From: Baaleninema simplex PCC 7105
Lineage (GTDB): Bacteria; Cyanobacteriota; Cyanobacteriia; Cyanobacteriales; Geitlerinemataceae
Direction: 5' to 3'
DNA length: 43,503 nt
NCBI RefSeq assembly: GCF_000332355.1
Contig: NZ_KB235959.1
Coordinates: 520,418 to 563,920 of the forward strand
Shown here: positions 1 to 7,876 of the stretch, one piece after another
Layout: every line of letters begins with the position of its first letter
How positions within the stretch are numbered: position 1 is the stretch's first letter
The notes under the pieces: generated by a model
Told to the model about the DNA's origin: nothing
Databases searched by the model: none
The model's input: only the letters and a program-made list of their open reading frames with translations
Translations under genes and position numbers: made by a program

Positions 1-443
1 ACAATATGCTTGGGATCGAGTAACTTCCAACCTGAAGTTTTGTACTCGACAGAACGACTGTTTTTCTTGAACTTGGGATATCCTTCTCTTGGTGCGCGTT
101 CCCTTCGACTAAGCTCAGGGCAAGCCCTAGCGCCGTGCGACGGCGCAGGGTCGCACCGCTTTTTGCCAGGAACAGACTTGCGACAGTTCTCGAAGAAACG
201 AGAAATTGCCGACCAAGCGCGTTCGGCTGAGGCTTGACGAGCCGTGCTGTTGAGTTCTCGGGCAAAGCCATACTCTCGAGCCAGGACTCGACAGTATTTG
301 TTGAGGTCGTATTTGTTAACACCTCGGTTATCTATCCAATAGCGCAGTGCCTTGTTGCGAACGAACTGTGCAGTTCGGATCGCTTCGTCAATCGCTGCGT
401 ATTGGTGGGGTTTACCTTTGACTTTGAACTCGAGAACAAGCAT
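1..443 (-). CDS. tnpB: IS200/IS605-family TnpB (OrfB), C-terminal part outside the window
   Basis: Reading the minus strand from the ATG at 443, an open frame runs off the left edge. It begins MLVLEFKVKGKPHQYAAIDE and continues through FVRNKALRYW, RQASAERAWSAISRFFENC and GYPKFKKNSRSVEYKTSGWK, all typical of the N-terminal half of TnpB, the RNA-guided nuclease of IS200/IS605-type elements. The RuvC catalytic part would lie beyond the edge, so it cannot be judged whether the gene is intact. About 25 codons between PGKK and GYPKF do not belong to the family and come from an inserted repeat (84-158). This TnpB is clearly a different subgroup from the two copies at 16171 and 42355. No tnpA is seen upstream. 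Confidence 0.85.
   Translation of the reverse strand, partial: MLVLEFKVKGKPHQYAAIDEAIRTAQFVRNKALRYWIDNRGVNKYDLNKYCRVLAREYGFARELNSTARQASAERAWSAISRFFENCRKSVPGKKRCDPAPSHGARACPELSRRERAPREGYPKFKKNSRSVEYKTSGWKLLDPKHI
84..158. repeat. Palindrome-rich element inserted in frame in tnpB
   Basis: These 75 bases (25 codons) interrupt the conserved TnpB PGKK-GYPKF junction without breaking the frame. They contain a palindrome GCGCCGT-GCG-ACGGCGC near 129-147, the motif CCCTTCGACTAAGCTCAGGG at 101-120, and outer partly complementary ends (GGTGCG at 91-96, CGCACC at 152-157). The encoded insert is rich in Arg, Pro, Ala and Glu. That the junction is normally uninterrupted is from knowledge of the family; the boundaries are accurate to a few bases. 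Confidence 0.7.
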
Positions 444-500
444 TGTCGTTTAGCTTGATTGTTCTGAATATTTTAGAACAAAAAACAGGATTGTCAAAAG

Positions 501-517
501 CCGCCCTAGACGGGCGG
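501..517. mobile_element. Left-end hairpin of the IS200/IS605-type element
   Basis: CCGCCC at 501-506 pairs with GGGCGG at 512-517 around a five-base loop, about 60 bases upstream of the tnpB start at 443. A subterminal hairpin in this position is normal for the left end of IS200/IS605 elements. The exact boundary cannot be fixed from one copy. The gap 444-637 otherwise holds only this and the inverted repeat at 579-613. Confidence 0.5.
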
Positions 518-578
518 GGTTTTAGACCCAAATTTTTTGATAACACCCCCCTTCAACGATGCGATCGCCATAAACCCC

Positions 579-613
579 GTAGGGGCGTTGTACTTTACAC
601 ACAACGCCCCTAC
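579..613. repeat. Perfect 13-bp inverted repeat (GTAGGGGCGTTGT / ACAACGCCCCTAC)
   Basis: GTAGGGGCGTTGT at 579-591 and its exact complement at 601-613 flank a nine-base spacer, just downstream of the bchE stop at 638. There is no T-run, so it is not a classic terminator, though it could act as a 3' RNA hairpin. GTAGGGGCG palindromes are a common dispersed repeat type in cyanobacteria. Confidence 0.6.
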
Positions 614-637
614 GAAAACCAAATCAATATCGCCTGT

Positions 638-2263
638 CTACACCTTCATGGTTTGAGAACCCGCATCTTGAGAACTGGCGTCGTCCTCGTTATATTCCAA
701 ATCCCGAGGCGCACCACACGCCGAAACGGTTCCCGCAAAATCCACGTCGGCGGCCAGTTCCGGATGTTCCTGTTTGCGTTTGGCGATTTCTTCCCGCGAG
801 AGGATTTTCGTTTTGTCGAACCCGAGTTCGATTTCCATCCCCAACCCTTTCTGTTTGACGCGGCTGAGGTTGTAAAACCGCTTGTTCAACGTCGTTTGAG
901 CGAAGGCTTTCAAACATCCCAACAAATATTTTCGTTTAAAGGGATCTTTAACGAACCAATACTCTAACGTCTTCCACAGGTAGAAACGAGCGTAGTTCCG
1001 CAACACACCTTTGAGAACGTCTTCCCGTTCCATCGCGTCCGGTTTCATAATCGGCGTCACGAAGTTGTACTGGGAATAATCCCGTACTTCCACGCGATCG
1101 CCCAAATCTTCAAACAACTCGGAAAACGGCCAGGGCGTAAACATATTCCAGTTTGCCATGTCCGGTTTCCAATCCCGCGCCATGCGATAGGTTTCTTCGA
1201 TGGTGTCGGGGGTTTCGTTTTCCAAGCCCATGATAAACTGCGCCTCGGCAACGATGCCGTTATCTTTGAGCAGTTTAATCGCCCGTTTGTTCTCTTCAAT
1301 CGTCGTTTCTTTGCGGAACAAATTCAGCTTCAGTTGTGCGGCGGCTTCCGTTCCCAGAGACACGTGAACTAAGCCTGCTTTTCGATACAATGCCAACTCG
1401 TTTTCGTCCCGCAAAATATCTGTTACGCGGGTGTTGATGCCCCAGTGAACGTCAAGATCGCGCTTAATCATTTCCTCGCACAAAGCGATAAAGCGAGGTT
1501 TGCTGATGGTGGGTTCTTCGTCGGCGAGAATGAAGAAACCCACGTTGTAGTCTTTGACGAGTTTTTCGATTTCGTCAACGAATTTTTCGGGGGTACGAGA
1601 ACGGTATTTCCGCCAGAACTTCCACTGGGAACAGAAGCGACAGCGAAACGGACAACCTCGGGCGTAGTTAGGAACTGCCAAACGCACGTTAAGGGGCGTG
1701 TAGTAGTAATCGTTCCAATCGAGTAAATCCCAATCGGGATCTAGGGTATCGAGATCGCAAATGGGAGGATGGGCTTCGGTGGCGACGACTTGTCCGTTTT
1801 CAAAGAAGGCGATACCTTTGATGTCGTGGCGATCGCGTTTGTCGGAACCGCTTTCGATCGCCTGCATCAAATTCACAGTGACTTCTTCTCCTTCACCGCG
1901 AATAATGTAGTCCACCCAGGGCGCTTCGTGCAGCACCTCGGAATACATATACGTCGGGTGAATGCCCCCCATAATCGTAACGGCGTTGGGGCAAGCTTCT
2001 TTAGCGATTTGCAGCGTTTTTTGAGACTGGTAAATCATCGGCGTGATCGCCGTTGCCATCACCACATCGGGCTGGTTGGCTTCGATAATGGTTCCGAGGG
2101 TTTCGTCGTCAATGTACTTCGTCATCGCATCGACGAAACGCACGTTATCGAACCCGGCTTTTTTCAACGCGCCGCCCACGTAGGGAACCCAACTCGGCGG
2201 CCAGTTTCCGGCAATTTCTGCACCGCCGGAGTGGTAGTTGGGTTGAATCATTAAAATCTTCAT
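638..2263 (-). CDS. bchE: BchE-type radical SAM/B12 anaerobic Mg-protoporphyrin IX monomethyl ester cyclase
   Basis: The 541-residue product has an N-terminal cobalamin-binding-type domain (roughly residues 1-180, starting MKILMIQPNYHSGGAEIAGN, very like known BchE) and a radical SAM domain with the cluster motif CPFRCRFC (C204, C208, C211). BchE forms the isocyclic E ring of (bacterio)chlorophyll with water rather than O2. Length is close to the family norm. The gene is last in the direction ho - hemN - bchE, separated from hemN by a good terminator (2480-2503), so it may have its own promoter in 2264-2479. In the model strain Synechocystis 6803 the comparable low-oxygen operon has the O2-dependent cyclase gene chlA_II; here a BchE-like gene sits in the cluster instead. 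Related radical SAM/B12 enzymes of other function exist, so the substrate is inferred. Confidence 0.82.
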   Translation of the reverse strand: MKILMIQPNYHSGGAEIAGNWPPSWVPYVGGALKKAGFDNVRFVDAMTKYIDDETLGTIIEANQPDVVMATAITPMIYQSQKTLQIAKEACPNAVTIMGGIHPTYMYSEVLHEAPWVDYIIRGEGEEVTVNLMQAIESGSDKRDRHDIKGIAFFENGQVVATEAHPPICDLDTLDPDWDLLDWNDYYYTPLNVRLAVPNYARGCPFRCRFCSQWKFWRKYRSRTPEKFVDEIEKLVKDYNVGFFILADEEPTISKPRFIALCEEMIKRDLDVHWGINTRVTDILRDENELALYRKAGLVHVSLGTEAAAQLKLNLFRKETTIEENKRAIKLLKDNGIVAEAQFIMGLENETPDTIEETYRMARDWKPDMANWNMFTPWPFSELFEDLGDRVEVRDYSQYNFVTPIMKPDAMEREDVLKGVLRNYARFYLWKTLEYWFVKDPFKRKYLLGCLKAFAQTTLNKRFYNLSRVKQKGLGMEIELGFDKTKILSREEIAKRKQEHPELAADVDFAGTVSACGAPRDLEYNEDDASSQDAGSQTMKV

Positions 2264-2430
2264 AGGGCTTTCGATCGAAGTCTAGAATGACAAGGTTCGG
2301 ACTAACAAGTCAGAGGGTTTATCGAATTCGATCGAGATTTTGTTTAAAAATCTTTAGAAAAACTTCACAATAGAAAAGGATGGGAATCTCGATCGATTAT
2401 CTTAAAGCGATTTTGTTAAAGGAGTTTCAC

Positions 2431-2464
2431 CACAGAGGCACAGAGGACACAGAGGACACAGAGG
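2431..2464. repeat. Short CACAGAGG-type tandem repeat
   Basis: Four imperfect repeats of CACAGAGG, two separated as ACACAGAGG, lie in the hemN-bchE gap. The complementary CCTCTGTG-type motif is a frequent intergenic repeat in cyanobacteria. No function is evident. Confidence 0.6.
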
Positions 2465-2479
2465 TAGAAGGAGAAAAAT

Positions 2480-2503
2480 CGAGGCGTATCGTCATACGCC
2501 TCG
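2480..2503 (-). terminator. Rho-independent terminator of hemN
   Basis: CGAGGCGTAT at 2494-2503 (minus-strand reading) and its perfect complement at 2480-2489 form a 10-bp stem with a four-base loop. On the minus strand it is followed by ATTTTTC. It begins 13 bases after the hemN stop, so hemN transcripts probably end here rather than running into bchE. Confidence 0.8.
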
Positions 2504-2515
2504 ACTGAGAGAGGA

Positions 2516-3907
2516 TTAGATGGCTTTCGAGAACCGTTGGTGTTGGCGCTCTTTGGTGTAAGCGTCGAAGGCAAAGGCAATGTTGCGGATGAGAAGCCGT
2601 CCGCTGGGGGTGACTTCAATGCGATCGGGGAAGTTCATCAACAAACCATCGTCTTCTAAGTCTTTTAACTCGGCTTCTTCTTCAGAAAAATAGGTATCGA
2701 AATCGATGAGATATTTGTTTTCGATTTCCCGTTTGTCGAGGCGGAAGTGACACATCAATTCCATGATAATTTCACGGCGCATGATGTTGTCGTCTTCGGC
2801 GAGATGAACGCCTTTTTCGATGGGTTGTTCTTGGCGATCGATCGCGTTGTAGAAGTCTTTGAGGCGTTTGTGGTTCTGCACGTAAACGTCGTGCAGCATA
2901 CTGATAGAAGTCACGCCAAATCCAAACAGTTCGGAATCGGGCTGGGTGGTATAGCCTTGGAAGTTGCGATGCAGTACTCCTTCCCGTTGTGCGATCGCCA
3001 ACTCGTCGTTGGGTTTGGCGAAGTGATCCATCCCAATGAAGACGTAGCCGCCTTCGGTGAGTTTGTCGATCGTCATGTGGAAAATTTCCAGTTTCTCCGC
3101 CGCCTGGGGTAAAGCTTCTACCGGAAGGTTTTTCTGAACGGGTTTCATCCAGGGAACGTAAGCGAAGTTGAACACCGCCACGCGATCGGGATCGAGACGC
3201 AGGGTTTTGTCGATGGTGTCGCGGAACGTCTCGAGGGTTTGGTAGGGTAAGCCGTAAATCAGATCGACGTTGACGCTTTCAAATTTGGCTTCGCGAATCC
3301 AACTCATGACGTTGAAGAGCATTTCTTCGGGTTGGATGCGGTTGATGGCTTCTTGAACTTTGGGATCGAAATCTTGGATACCGAAGCTGATGCGGTTGAA
3401 GCCGAGTTTTCTTAAGAAGTGGATGTAGTTGCGATCGACGTAGCGGGGATTGACTTCGATCGAGATTTCGGCGTTTTCGGCAAAAGTGAAGTGTTCGTGG
3501 ATTTTGTTCCACAACATTTCCACGTGTTCCGGGGTGAGGTAGTTCGGGGTTCCGCCGCCCCAGTGCAGTTGAACCACCGGGCGATCGCGATCGATTAACG
3601 CCGCCGTCCGTTCGATATTTTTAAAGAGGTATTCTAAATAGGGATTGACCACGCGATCTTTCAATCCCGTGATAATCACGTTGCAGCCGCAAAAGTAGCA
3701 GGCACTTTCGCAAAAAGGAATGTGAAAATAGAGAGAGAGCGGTGTTTTTTTAGCGTTGCCCCGTTCGATGGCAGCTTTAAATTCTTCTTCTGTAAACTCG
3801 CCGTGTAGCTCTGTAGCGGGGGGATAGCTGGTGTAGCGAGGGGTGGGGCGATCGTATTTAACCAGTAACTCAGAATTGAAACGAACGGTTTGAGTCAGTG
3901 CTTCCAT
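2516..3907 (-). CDS. hemN: Oxygen-independent coproporphyrinogen III oxidase (HemN)
   Basis: The 463-residue product is a radical SAM enzyme that converts coproporphyrinogen III to protoporphyrinogen IX without O2, in heme and chlorophyll synthesis. The signature YFHIPFCESACYFCGCN gives the cluster cysteines C66, C70 and C73 plus the HemN-typical C75. The N-terminus (YDRPTPRYTSYPPA) and the HWGGGTPNYL segment match true HemN rather than the HemW chaperones. The ATG at 3907 is the natural start. It lies downstream of the heme oxygenase gene on the same strand with a 330-bp AT-rich gap that includes a hairpin, and fits a low-oxygen tetrapyrrole cluster. Confidence 0.93.
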   Translation of the reverse strand: MEALTQTVRFNSELLVKYDRPTPRYTSYPPATELHGEFTEEEFKAAIERGNAKKTPLSLYFHIPFCESACYFCGCNVIITGLKDRVVNPYLEYLFKNIERTAALIDRDRPVVQLHWGGGTPNYLTPEHVEMLWNKIHEHFTFAENAEISIEVNPRYVDRNYIHFLRKLGFNRISFGIQDFDPKVQEAINRIQPEEMLFNVMSWIREAKFESVNVDLIYGLPYQTLETFRDTIDKTLRLDPDRVAVFNFAYVPWMKPVQKNLPVEALPQAAEKLEIFHMTIDKLTEGGYVFIGMDHFAKPNDELAIAQREGVLHRNFQGYTTQPDSELFGFGVTSISMLHDVYVQNHKRLKDFYNAIDRQEQPIEKGVHLAEDDNIMRREIIMELMCHFRLDKREIENKYLIDFDTYFSEEEAELKDLEDDGLLMNFPDRIEVTPSGRLLIRNIAFAFDAYTKERQHQRFSKAI

Positions 3908-4206
3908 TGGTATTTGAATCTTAAAAGATCTGAAATGGTTCGATGTTTGAATTCAGTATTTTTTTGAATTCAATAAAAAATTAGTCACAATGGGTTAGAA
4001 ATTTTTTTACTCGATCGACCGGTGCTTGTCAGTTTAACGGTTAGTTTTGAAGTTTTTGTAGAAAAACCTCAAAAAAGATAGAAAAAATCGATCGAGTAAA
4101 AAATGGTCGGTGTTGGTCGAAAGCTGTGTGGAGAGGAGGGAAACGTTAACTGATGACCGAATCCCCCCAATTTCCTAGGTTGCGTTGAAACCCGTTGTAA
4201 GAAAAG

Positions 4207-4239
4207 GTAGGTTGGATCGAGAGATAAAACCCAACCTAC
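4207..4239 (-). terminator. Hairpin downstream of heme oxygenase gene
   Basis: GTAGGTTGG at 4207-4215 pairs with CCAACCTAC at 4231-4239 immediately after the heme oxygenase stop. On the minus strand it is followed by CCTTTTCTT. It may terminate transcription partially. GTAGGTTGG palindromes also occur as dispersed repeats in cyanobacteria. The rest of 3908-4206 is AT-rich with no gene seen. Confidence 0.5.
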
Positions 4240-4240
4240 A

Positions 4241-4990
4241 CTACTCCGTCGGAACTAAATTTGCAGGTTGTCCGGGGGCGCGTTCGGTACTTCCCGGTTT
4301 GTCTTGGCGCGTCACCAAATCGAAAACGTGGTCGCCGATCGCGGCTTTCACCTCGTCTTCCAAATCGTGCATGACGTTGCGGTTGAGTTCAAAGGCCAAG
4401 TTCGCTTCGTCTACAATGCGAGGGGCGATATCGTCGGACACCGGTAAGGCGTTGAGGGTGTCGCGGTAGCGGAATTTAAACGCTCGTCGCGCTTCCGGGG
4501 TGGAAATCGCATCGAATTCGTGTAACCCGGTTCCTTTGTCTTCCGGTAAATCTAACGCCGATCGCGCGATGTTTCGCAGGCTTTGTCCGCCAGACAAATC
4601 GCCCATATACCGGGTGTAAGCGTGCGCCACCAGCAATTCGGGTTGAGTTTTGGCCACTTCCCGAATGCGATCGACGTACACTTTTCCGGCTTCCACGGGG
4701 GCGATTTCCTCGCGCCAGTTGTCACCGTAGTAGTAAGCGAGATCGGCTTCGAGTTTCGCGGTACGGTTGAGTTCGGGGAAGTAAATCCCTTTGACGGCGG
4801 GATTGTCCAAATGGTTTTGGATTTCTTCCTCAAGGGCGCTATAGACCAAATATAAGTTTGCCAGGAGTTTGCGGAACGGCTCTCGTTCCACGATCCCTTT
4901 GAGGAAGCATTTCATAAAAGCGGTGTTTTCGGCTGCGGTGTGGGAGTGCTTCGTCCCTTCCCGTAACAGACTGGCTAAATTGCTACTCAT
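4241..4990 (-). CDS. ho: Heme oxygenase (biliverdin-forming)
   Basis: The product (249 residues from the ATG at 4990) cleaves heme to biliverdin IXalpha, iron and CO using ferredoxin, the first step to phycobilins. The proximal histidine lies in the N-terminal segment REGTKHSHTAAEN, and the distal-helix motif GDLSGGQSLRNIA is intact. The ATG at 4990 (MSSNLASLLREG) fits the family start; an in-frame TTG four codons upstream is less likely. Cyanobacteria often carry a housekeeping HO1 and a low-oxygen HO2. Association with hemN and bchE suggests the HO2 role, but that is context, not a sequence diagnosis. Confidence 0.92.
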   Translation of the reverse strand: MSSNLASLLREGTKHSHTAAENTAFMKCFLKGIVEREPFRKLLANLYLVYSALEEEIQNHLDNPAVKGIYFPELNRTAKLEADLAYYYGDNWREEIAPVEAGKVYVDRIREVAKTQPELLVAHAYTRYMGDLSGGQSLRNIARSALDLPEDKGTGLHEFDAISTPEARRAFKFRYRDTLNALPVSDDIAPRIVDEANLAFELNRNVMHDLEDEVKAAIGDHVFDLVTRQDKPGSTERAPGQPANLVPTE

Positions 4991-5015
4991 ATGCCTGACC
5001 AAAGCGTTTTTATAC

Positions 5016-5039
5016 TTTAATCACTTTATAGCGATTAAA
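5016..5039 (-). promoter_or_regulatory. Operator-like palindrome in the heme oxygenase promoter
   Basis: TTTAATCAC at 5016-5024 and GCGATTAAA at 5031-5039 form a nine-base inverted repeat with one mismatch around TTTATA. On the minus strand there are TATAAA boxes at 5025-5030 and about 5009-5014, so the palindrome overlaps the core promoter 25-50 bases upstream of the start codon. The comparable Synechocystis operon is activated by the MarR-type regulator ChlR; assigning this site to ChlR is a guess. Confidence 0.5.
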
Positions 5040-5120
5040 CAGAACGACAAGGGGGAGTTCTCAAAACTTTACATTTCGAGGCATTGAGGTAAGTAGAATT
5101 GCTTAACTTCGTTTCATTTA

Positions 5121-5153
5121 AGATCCCCGGCATCTCCAAGATGCCGGGGATCT
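5121..5153. repeat. 33-bp dispersed hairpin, copy 1
   Basis: AGATCCCCGGCATCT at 5121-5135 and its exact complement at 5139-5153 flank the loop CCA. The same 33 bases recur at 10873-10905. It lies between the heme oxygenase promoter and the DUF4359 gene; without a T-run it is better called a dispersed palindrome than a terminator. Confidence 0.85.
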
Positions 5154-5183
5154 GGCGATCTGGCTTGTATTCAGAAAATCGCG

Positions 5184-5546
5184 CTACTGCTTTTCCGTCT
5201 TCAACTCGTAAATGTGAAACTGACGAAACCCGCCGAGGGTGTGAGCTTCAACCGCCGGAACGCCGGGAATCGGAACCGAAAACTCCGTATGGTACAAACT
5301 GAAAAGGACAAAGTTTTGGCGATTCGTGTTGTTGGCGACGAGGCGTTGTAACTCCGGTTGACTCGACTCCACCACAGACTCACAGGTATTTTGCAACGGC
5401 CCCGCTTGACTGCACGCTTCCTCTTTTAAATAGGTTGACAGTCGATCGCCAGCGTACTCCTGATAAGCAGTTTCGCCAGGGTTCGTCACCGCCATCGCCG
5501 CTCCCACTCCGAGAACCACGACTCCAGCTCCAACAACAGCTTTCAT
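5184..5546 (-). CDS. DUF4359-type small exported or anchored protein
   Basis: The 120-residue product starts with a hydrophobic segment (MKAVVGAGVVVLGVGAAMAV), a likely signal peptide or membrane anchor. The remainder, with NPGETAYQEYAGDRLSTYL, cysteines at about 45 and 55, and NRQNFVLFSLYHTEF, resembles the cyanobacterial DUF4359 family, whose function is unknown. The two cysteines could form a disulfide outside the cytoplasm. It sits 34 bp downstream of the Ap4A phosphorylase-like gene on the same strand, so they may be cotranscribed. Confidence 0.7.
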   Translation of the reverse strand: MKAVVGAGVVVLGVGAAMAVTNPGETAYQEYAGDRLSTYLKEEACSQAGPLQNTCESVVESSQPELQRLVANNTNRQNFVLFSLYHTEFSVPIPGVPAVEAHTLGGFRQFHIYELKTEKQ

Positions 5547-5580
5547 AGATGTTTGGATTTCCTCAACACAGGGAACGAAG

Positions 5581-6510
5581 TTAAGTTGCTTCCTCTTCCA
5601 TGTTAGCCACGTGCGCCAAAATCTCGAGCGGTTTGCTGTTTTTAAGCTGCTGTAACTGGGTTTCGTCGCGCACCAGCAAAGCCCCCGCGAATCCCAAGGC
5701 GTTGACGGAAATTCCCTCGAAGCGATCGCGCACTCGGGGAACCACCATCATCCACTCTCGCGTCGCCAAGAGGTTGTAGGGTTTCGTTTGTCGCTCTGTC
5801 GTCGGTTCCCCGTCGAGGAGGTTCACGGCGTTTAACAGGCGGTAATAGGTTTGTAAGACGGTTTCGGCGTCGGTGTCGGGAGTCAGAGGTGCGATCACGT
5901 GAGGGAAGGGAAAACTCGGCGTTTGTCCGATGTCGCCGTCGTATTGCGTGCGAGCGATCGCCCGTTCGATGGGAAGTCGCCCCCCATCGGGCATCATGGG
6001 AAGGGGAACCAGTTGTAAGTGTTTGTGTTTCTGGCTGGCTCCGGCTTCTCTTCCACCGTTGTAAAACGCCAAACCGTCGATTTGCTGCAAACAGACTTGC
6101 ATCGCCTTGAAGTCAGACGTGGTGAGCCAAATTTCCTGATGCTCGAAGTGACGAGTCACGATCAGAAGATGGTGTTCGACGACGTTAAACTTGTTTAATA
6201 AGCAAAGATGAGTTTTGGAAATGTCGGAGACAAAGAGGTTTTTTTCGTAAGGAAGAAAGGGATTGAAATCTTTTTCCGTTTGTTTTAACTGCTGTTTTCG
6301 GTTTTTTTGAGCTTTTTCTTTCCTAGCCAAATTTGAGACAATTCGAACCAGAAATCGCACGTCTCCTCGTTCGAGGTATTCGTAATTCGTAGGAATCGGT
6401 TGCAGCGCACCGCAGTCGAGGGCGTATTGCGTCTGTTCGAGAGTGCGTTTCCAGAGGGTGTCGGGTTGCAGGAGAATCGGCGTCTCAAGGGTGGATTGTC
6501 CGTCAGACAT
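5581..6510 (-). CDS. Ap4A phosphorylase / ATP adenylyltransferase family protein
   Basis: The 309-residue product resembles the Apa1/Apa2-type enzymes of the HIT superfamily, which split diadenosine tetraphosphate by phosphorolysis. It shows the N-terminal substrate segment (NPFLPYEKNLFVSDI), the conserved HHLLIVTRHFEHQ strand, and the catalytic histidine triad-like motif QKHKHLQLVPLP at about residues 180-191. The C-terminal YNLLATREWMMVVPR is also family-typical. The ATG at 6510 gives the usual length. It is followed closely by the DUF4359 gene. Confidence 0.87.
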   Translation of the reverse strand: MSDGQSTLETPILLQPDTLWKRTLEQTQYALDCGALQPIPTNYEYLERGDVRFLVRIVSNLARKEKAQKNRKQQLKQTEKDFNPFLPYEKNLFVSDISKTHLCLLNKFNVVEHHLLIVTRHFEHQEIWLTTSDFKAMQVCLQQIDGLAFYNGGREAGASQKHKHLQLVPLPMMPDGGRLPIERAIARTQYDGDIGQTPSFPFPHVIAPLTPDTDAETVLQTYYRLLNAVNLLDGEPTTERQTKPYNLLATREWMMVVPRVRDRFEGISVNALGFAGALLVRDETQLQQLKNSKPLEILAHVANMEEEAT

Positions 6511-6758
6511 GGTGAATTTTTAGAGGTTCCTGTAATTTTCAATACTTTTTTTATGGTAGCGATCGCCCCTTTACAATTCTGAGGTTTTCGCAATATATCG
6601 TTACAATCTTATCTGAAGTCGAACATTAGACAGCTCATCTTCCATATTTATATGGAAATGCCGATTCAAAAATGAAATCATTTATACTCATAGAATTACA
6701 ATTTAGCATAGAAGAATTACGTGAAAAACTTTCATGAGTCAATCTATAACAATTTAAA

Positions 6759-7148
6759 TTACCTAAGCTGTCCTATAAGATTTATTGCTGTTTTAGCATC
6801 TAAGCAAGCTTGTTCTGCTTGACTTTTTGTTATCACAGTACTTATCTCATAATCAGCGTTATTTCTCTTTTTCCTTAAGCTATTTAGTTTATTGGTTATT
6901 CGTTTCCCGTTATTGCCAAATCTACTTGCATAATAATTTTTAACCTTTTTGTGAACGTTGCCTCCACGAGTTATAATATTTTGCCAATTTGTAGGATTTT
7001 TGACTTTAATATATTCTCGAGCAGTCAAAAAGACCGCGTAGTATGCACGACTAATTGACGTTCTATAAGATGCCTCACTAGGAAATTGACTATTCTTCAA
7101 GATTTTCTCAGCGAGTACCAAAAAATTTTTACCGTCAAAATTATTCAT
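6759..7148 (-). CDS. HEPN-domain-like protein
   Basis: The 129-residue basic, helical product has a HEPN-type layout: an N-terminal helix with SYRTSISRAYYAVFLTAREY (residues about 27-46) and a C-terminal helix with RKKRNNADYE (about 92-101), the Rx-ADY variant seen in UPF0332-like HEPN proteins. HEPN proteins are often RNases or helical partners in toxin-antitoxin and defence modules. The gene starts three bases after the stop of the 7152-7721 gene, so they form a two-gene unit. Both are far more AT-rich than the flanking genes, suggesting acquisition. The canonical RxxxxH is not seen, so RNase activity is uncertain. Confidence 0.7.
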   Translation of the reverse strand: MNNFDGKNFLVLAEKILKNSQFPSEASYRTSISRAYYAVFLTAREYIKVKNPTNWQNIITRGGNVHKKVKNYYASRFGNNGKRITNKLNSLRKKRNNADYEISTVITKSQAEQACLDAKTAINLIGQLR

Positions 7149-7151
7149 GAC

Positions 7152-7721
7152 CTATTCAACTTCAACACAAAATACTGAAGCTATATCGCAAGGAACATTA
7201 TTGATATACCATTCTTCTTCAAATTGATTGAGTAATGTAACTGACTCTTCCGAACTTACGTTTGTCTTAATTATCAAAAACAAACATTCGTCTATTTCTG
7301 TCAGTTCAAAACCTAAATTTTCACTTGCTACCAAGGTTTCATCCTCGTAGTTGTAGCATATATAGTCAAGGATGTATTCATCAGATTTACATCCAAATAG
7401 CTGTTTGGCTTTCTTCAAAGCATCTTCAAGAAGATCTAAAATAGCGGGATGTTTCTGCACAAAACACTTGACTTGAGAAGGATTTCGCAATTCAAAACTT
7501 TCAAGTAGTGCTACTTGTTGCTGCAAACGATTGATTTGTTGTTGGTAATCGCGAATGCTATTTAAGATTTTGTTATAATTACTATTACTGCCGATCGACC
7601 ATTCTCTTACATCACGCTTTAATTCTAAGTCAATTTTATTTTTAGAGATACGATCTCGATCTTTGTAGATATATTTTTGCCCTTTTGGAATTTCTGAAAA
7701 TGGTAGCTTGAATGTCTTCAT
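7152..7721 (-). CDS. Hypothetical protein paired with HEPN-like gene
   Basis: This 189-residue protein is not recognised with confidence. Residues about 50-80 (YNKILNSIRDYQQQINRLQQQ) predict a short coiled coil. The C-terminal half (VQKHPAILDLLEDALKKAKQ, then strands with acidic residues ending LLNQFEEEWYINN) loosely recalls a cyanobacterial family that sits beside HEPN-type genes. It is translated just ahead of the HEPN-like gene with a three-base gap, so it may be its partner or neutraliser. AT-rich composition sets the pair apart from the neighbours. Confidence 0.6.
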   Translation of the reverse strand: MKTFKLPFSEIPKGQKYIYKDRDRISKNKIDLELKRDVREWSIGSNSNYNKILNSIRDYQQQINRLQQQVALLESFELRNPSQVKCFVQKHPAILDLLEDALKKAKQLFGCKSDEYILDYICYNYEDETLVASENLGFELTEIDECLFLIIKTNVSSEESVTLLNQFEEEWYINNVPCDIASVFCVEVE

Positions 7722-7876
7722 CTCTATCTCTGTTAAAAACTCTTGATTTATTCAATCAATGCTATCTTCTTAACTGATGCGAAGAAATCATAGGAAGCCA
7801 ATACGGTTTTGTGCTATTACATTTTGTGCTATATCATGCTTCGTTTGAATCATGCAACTCAAACATCCGAGTCCGT

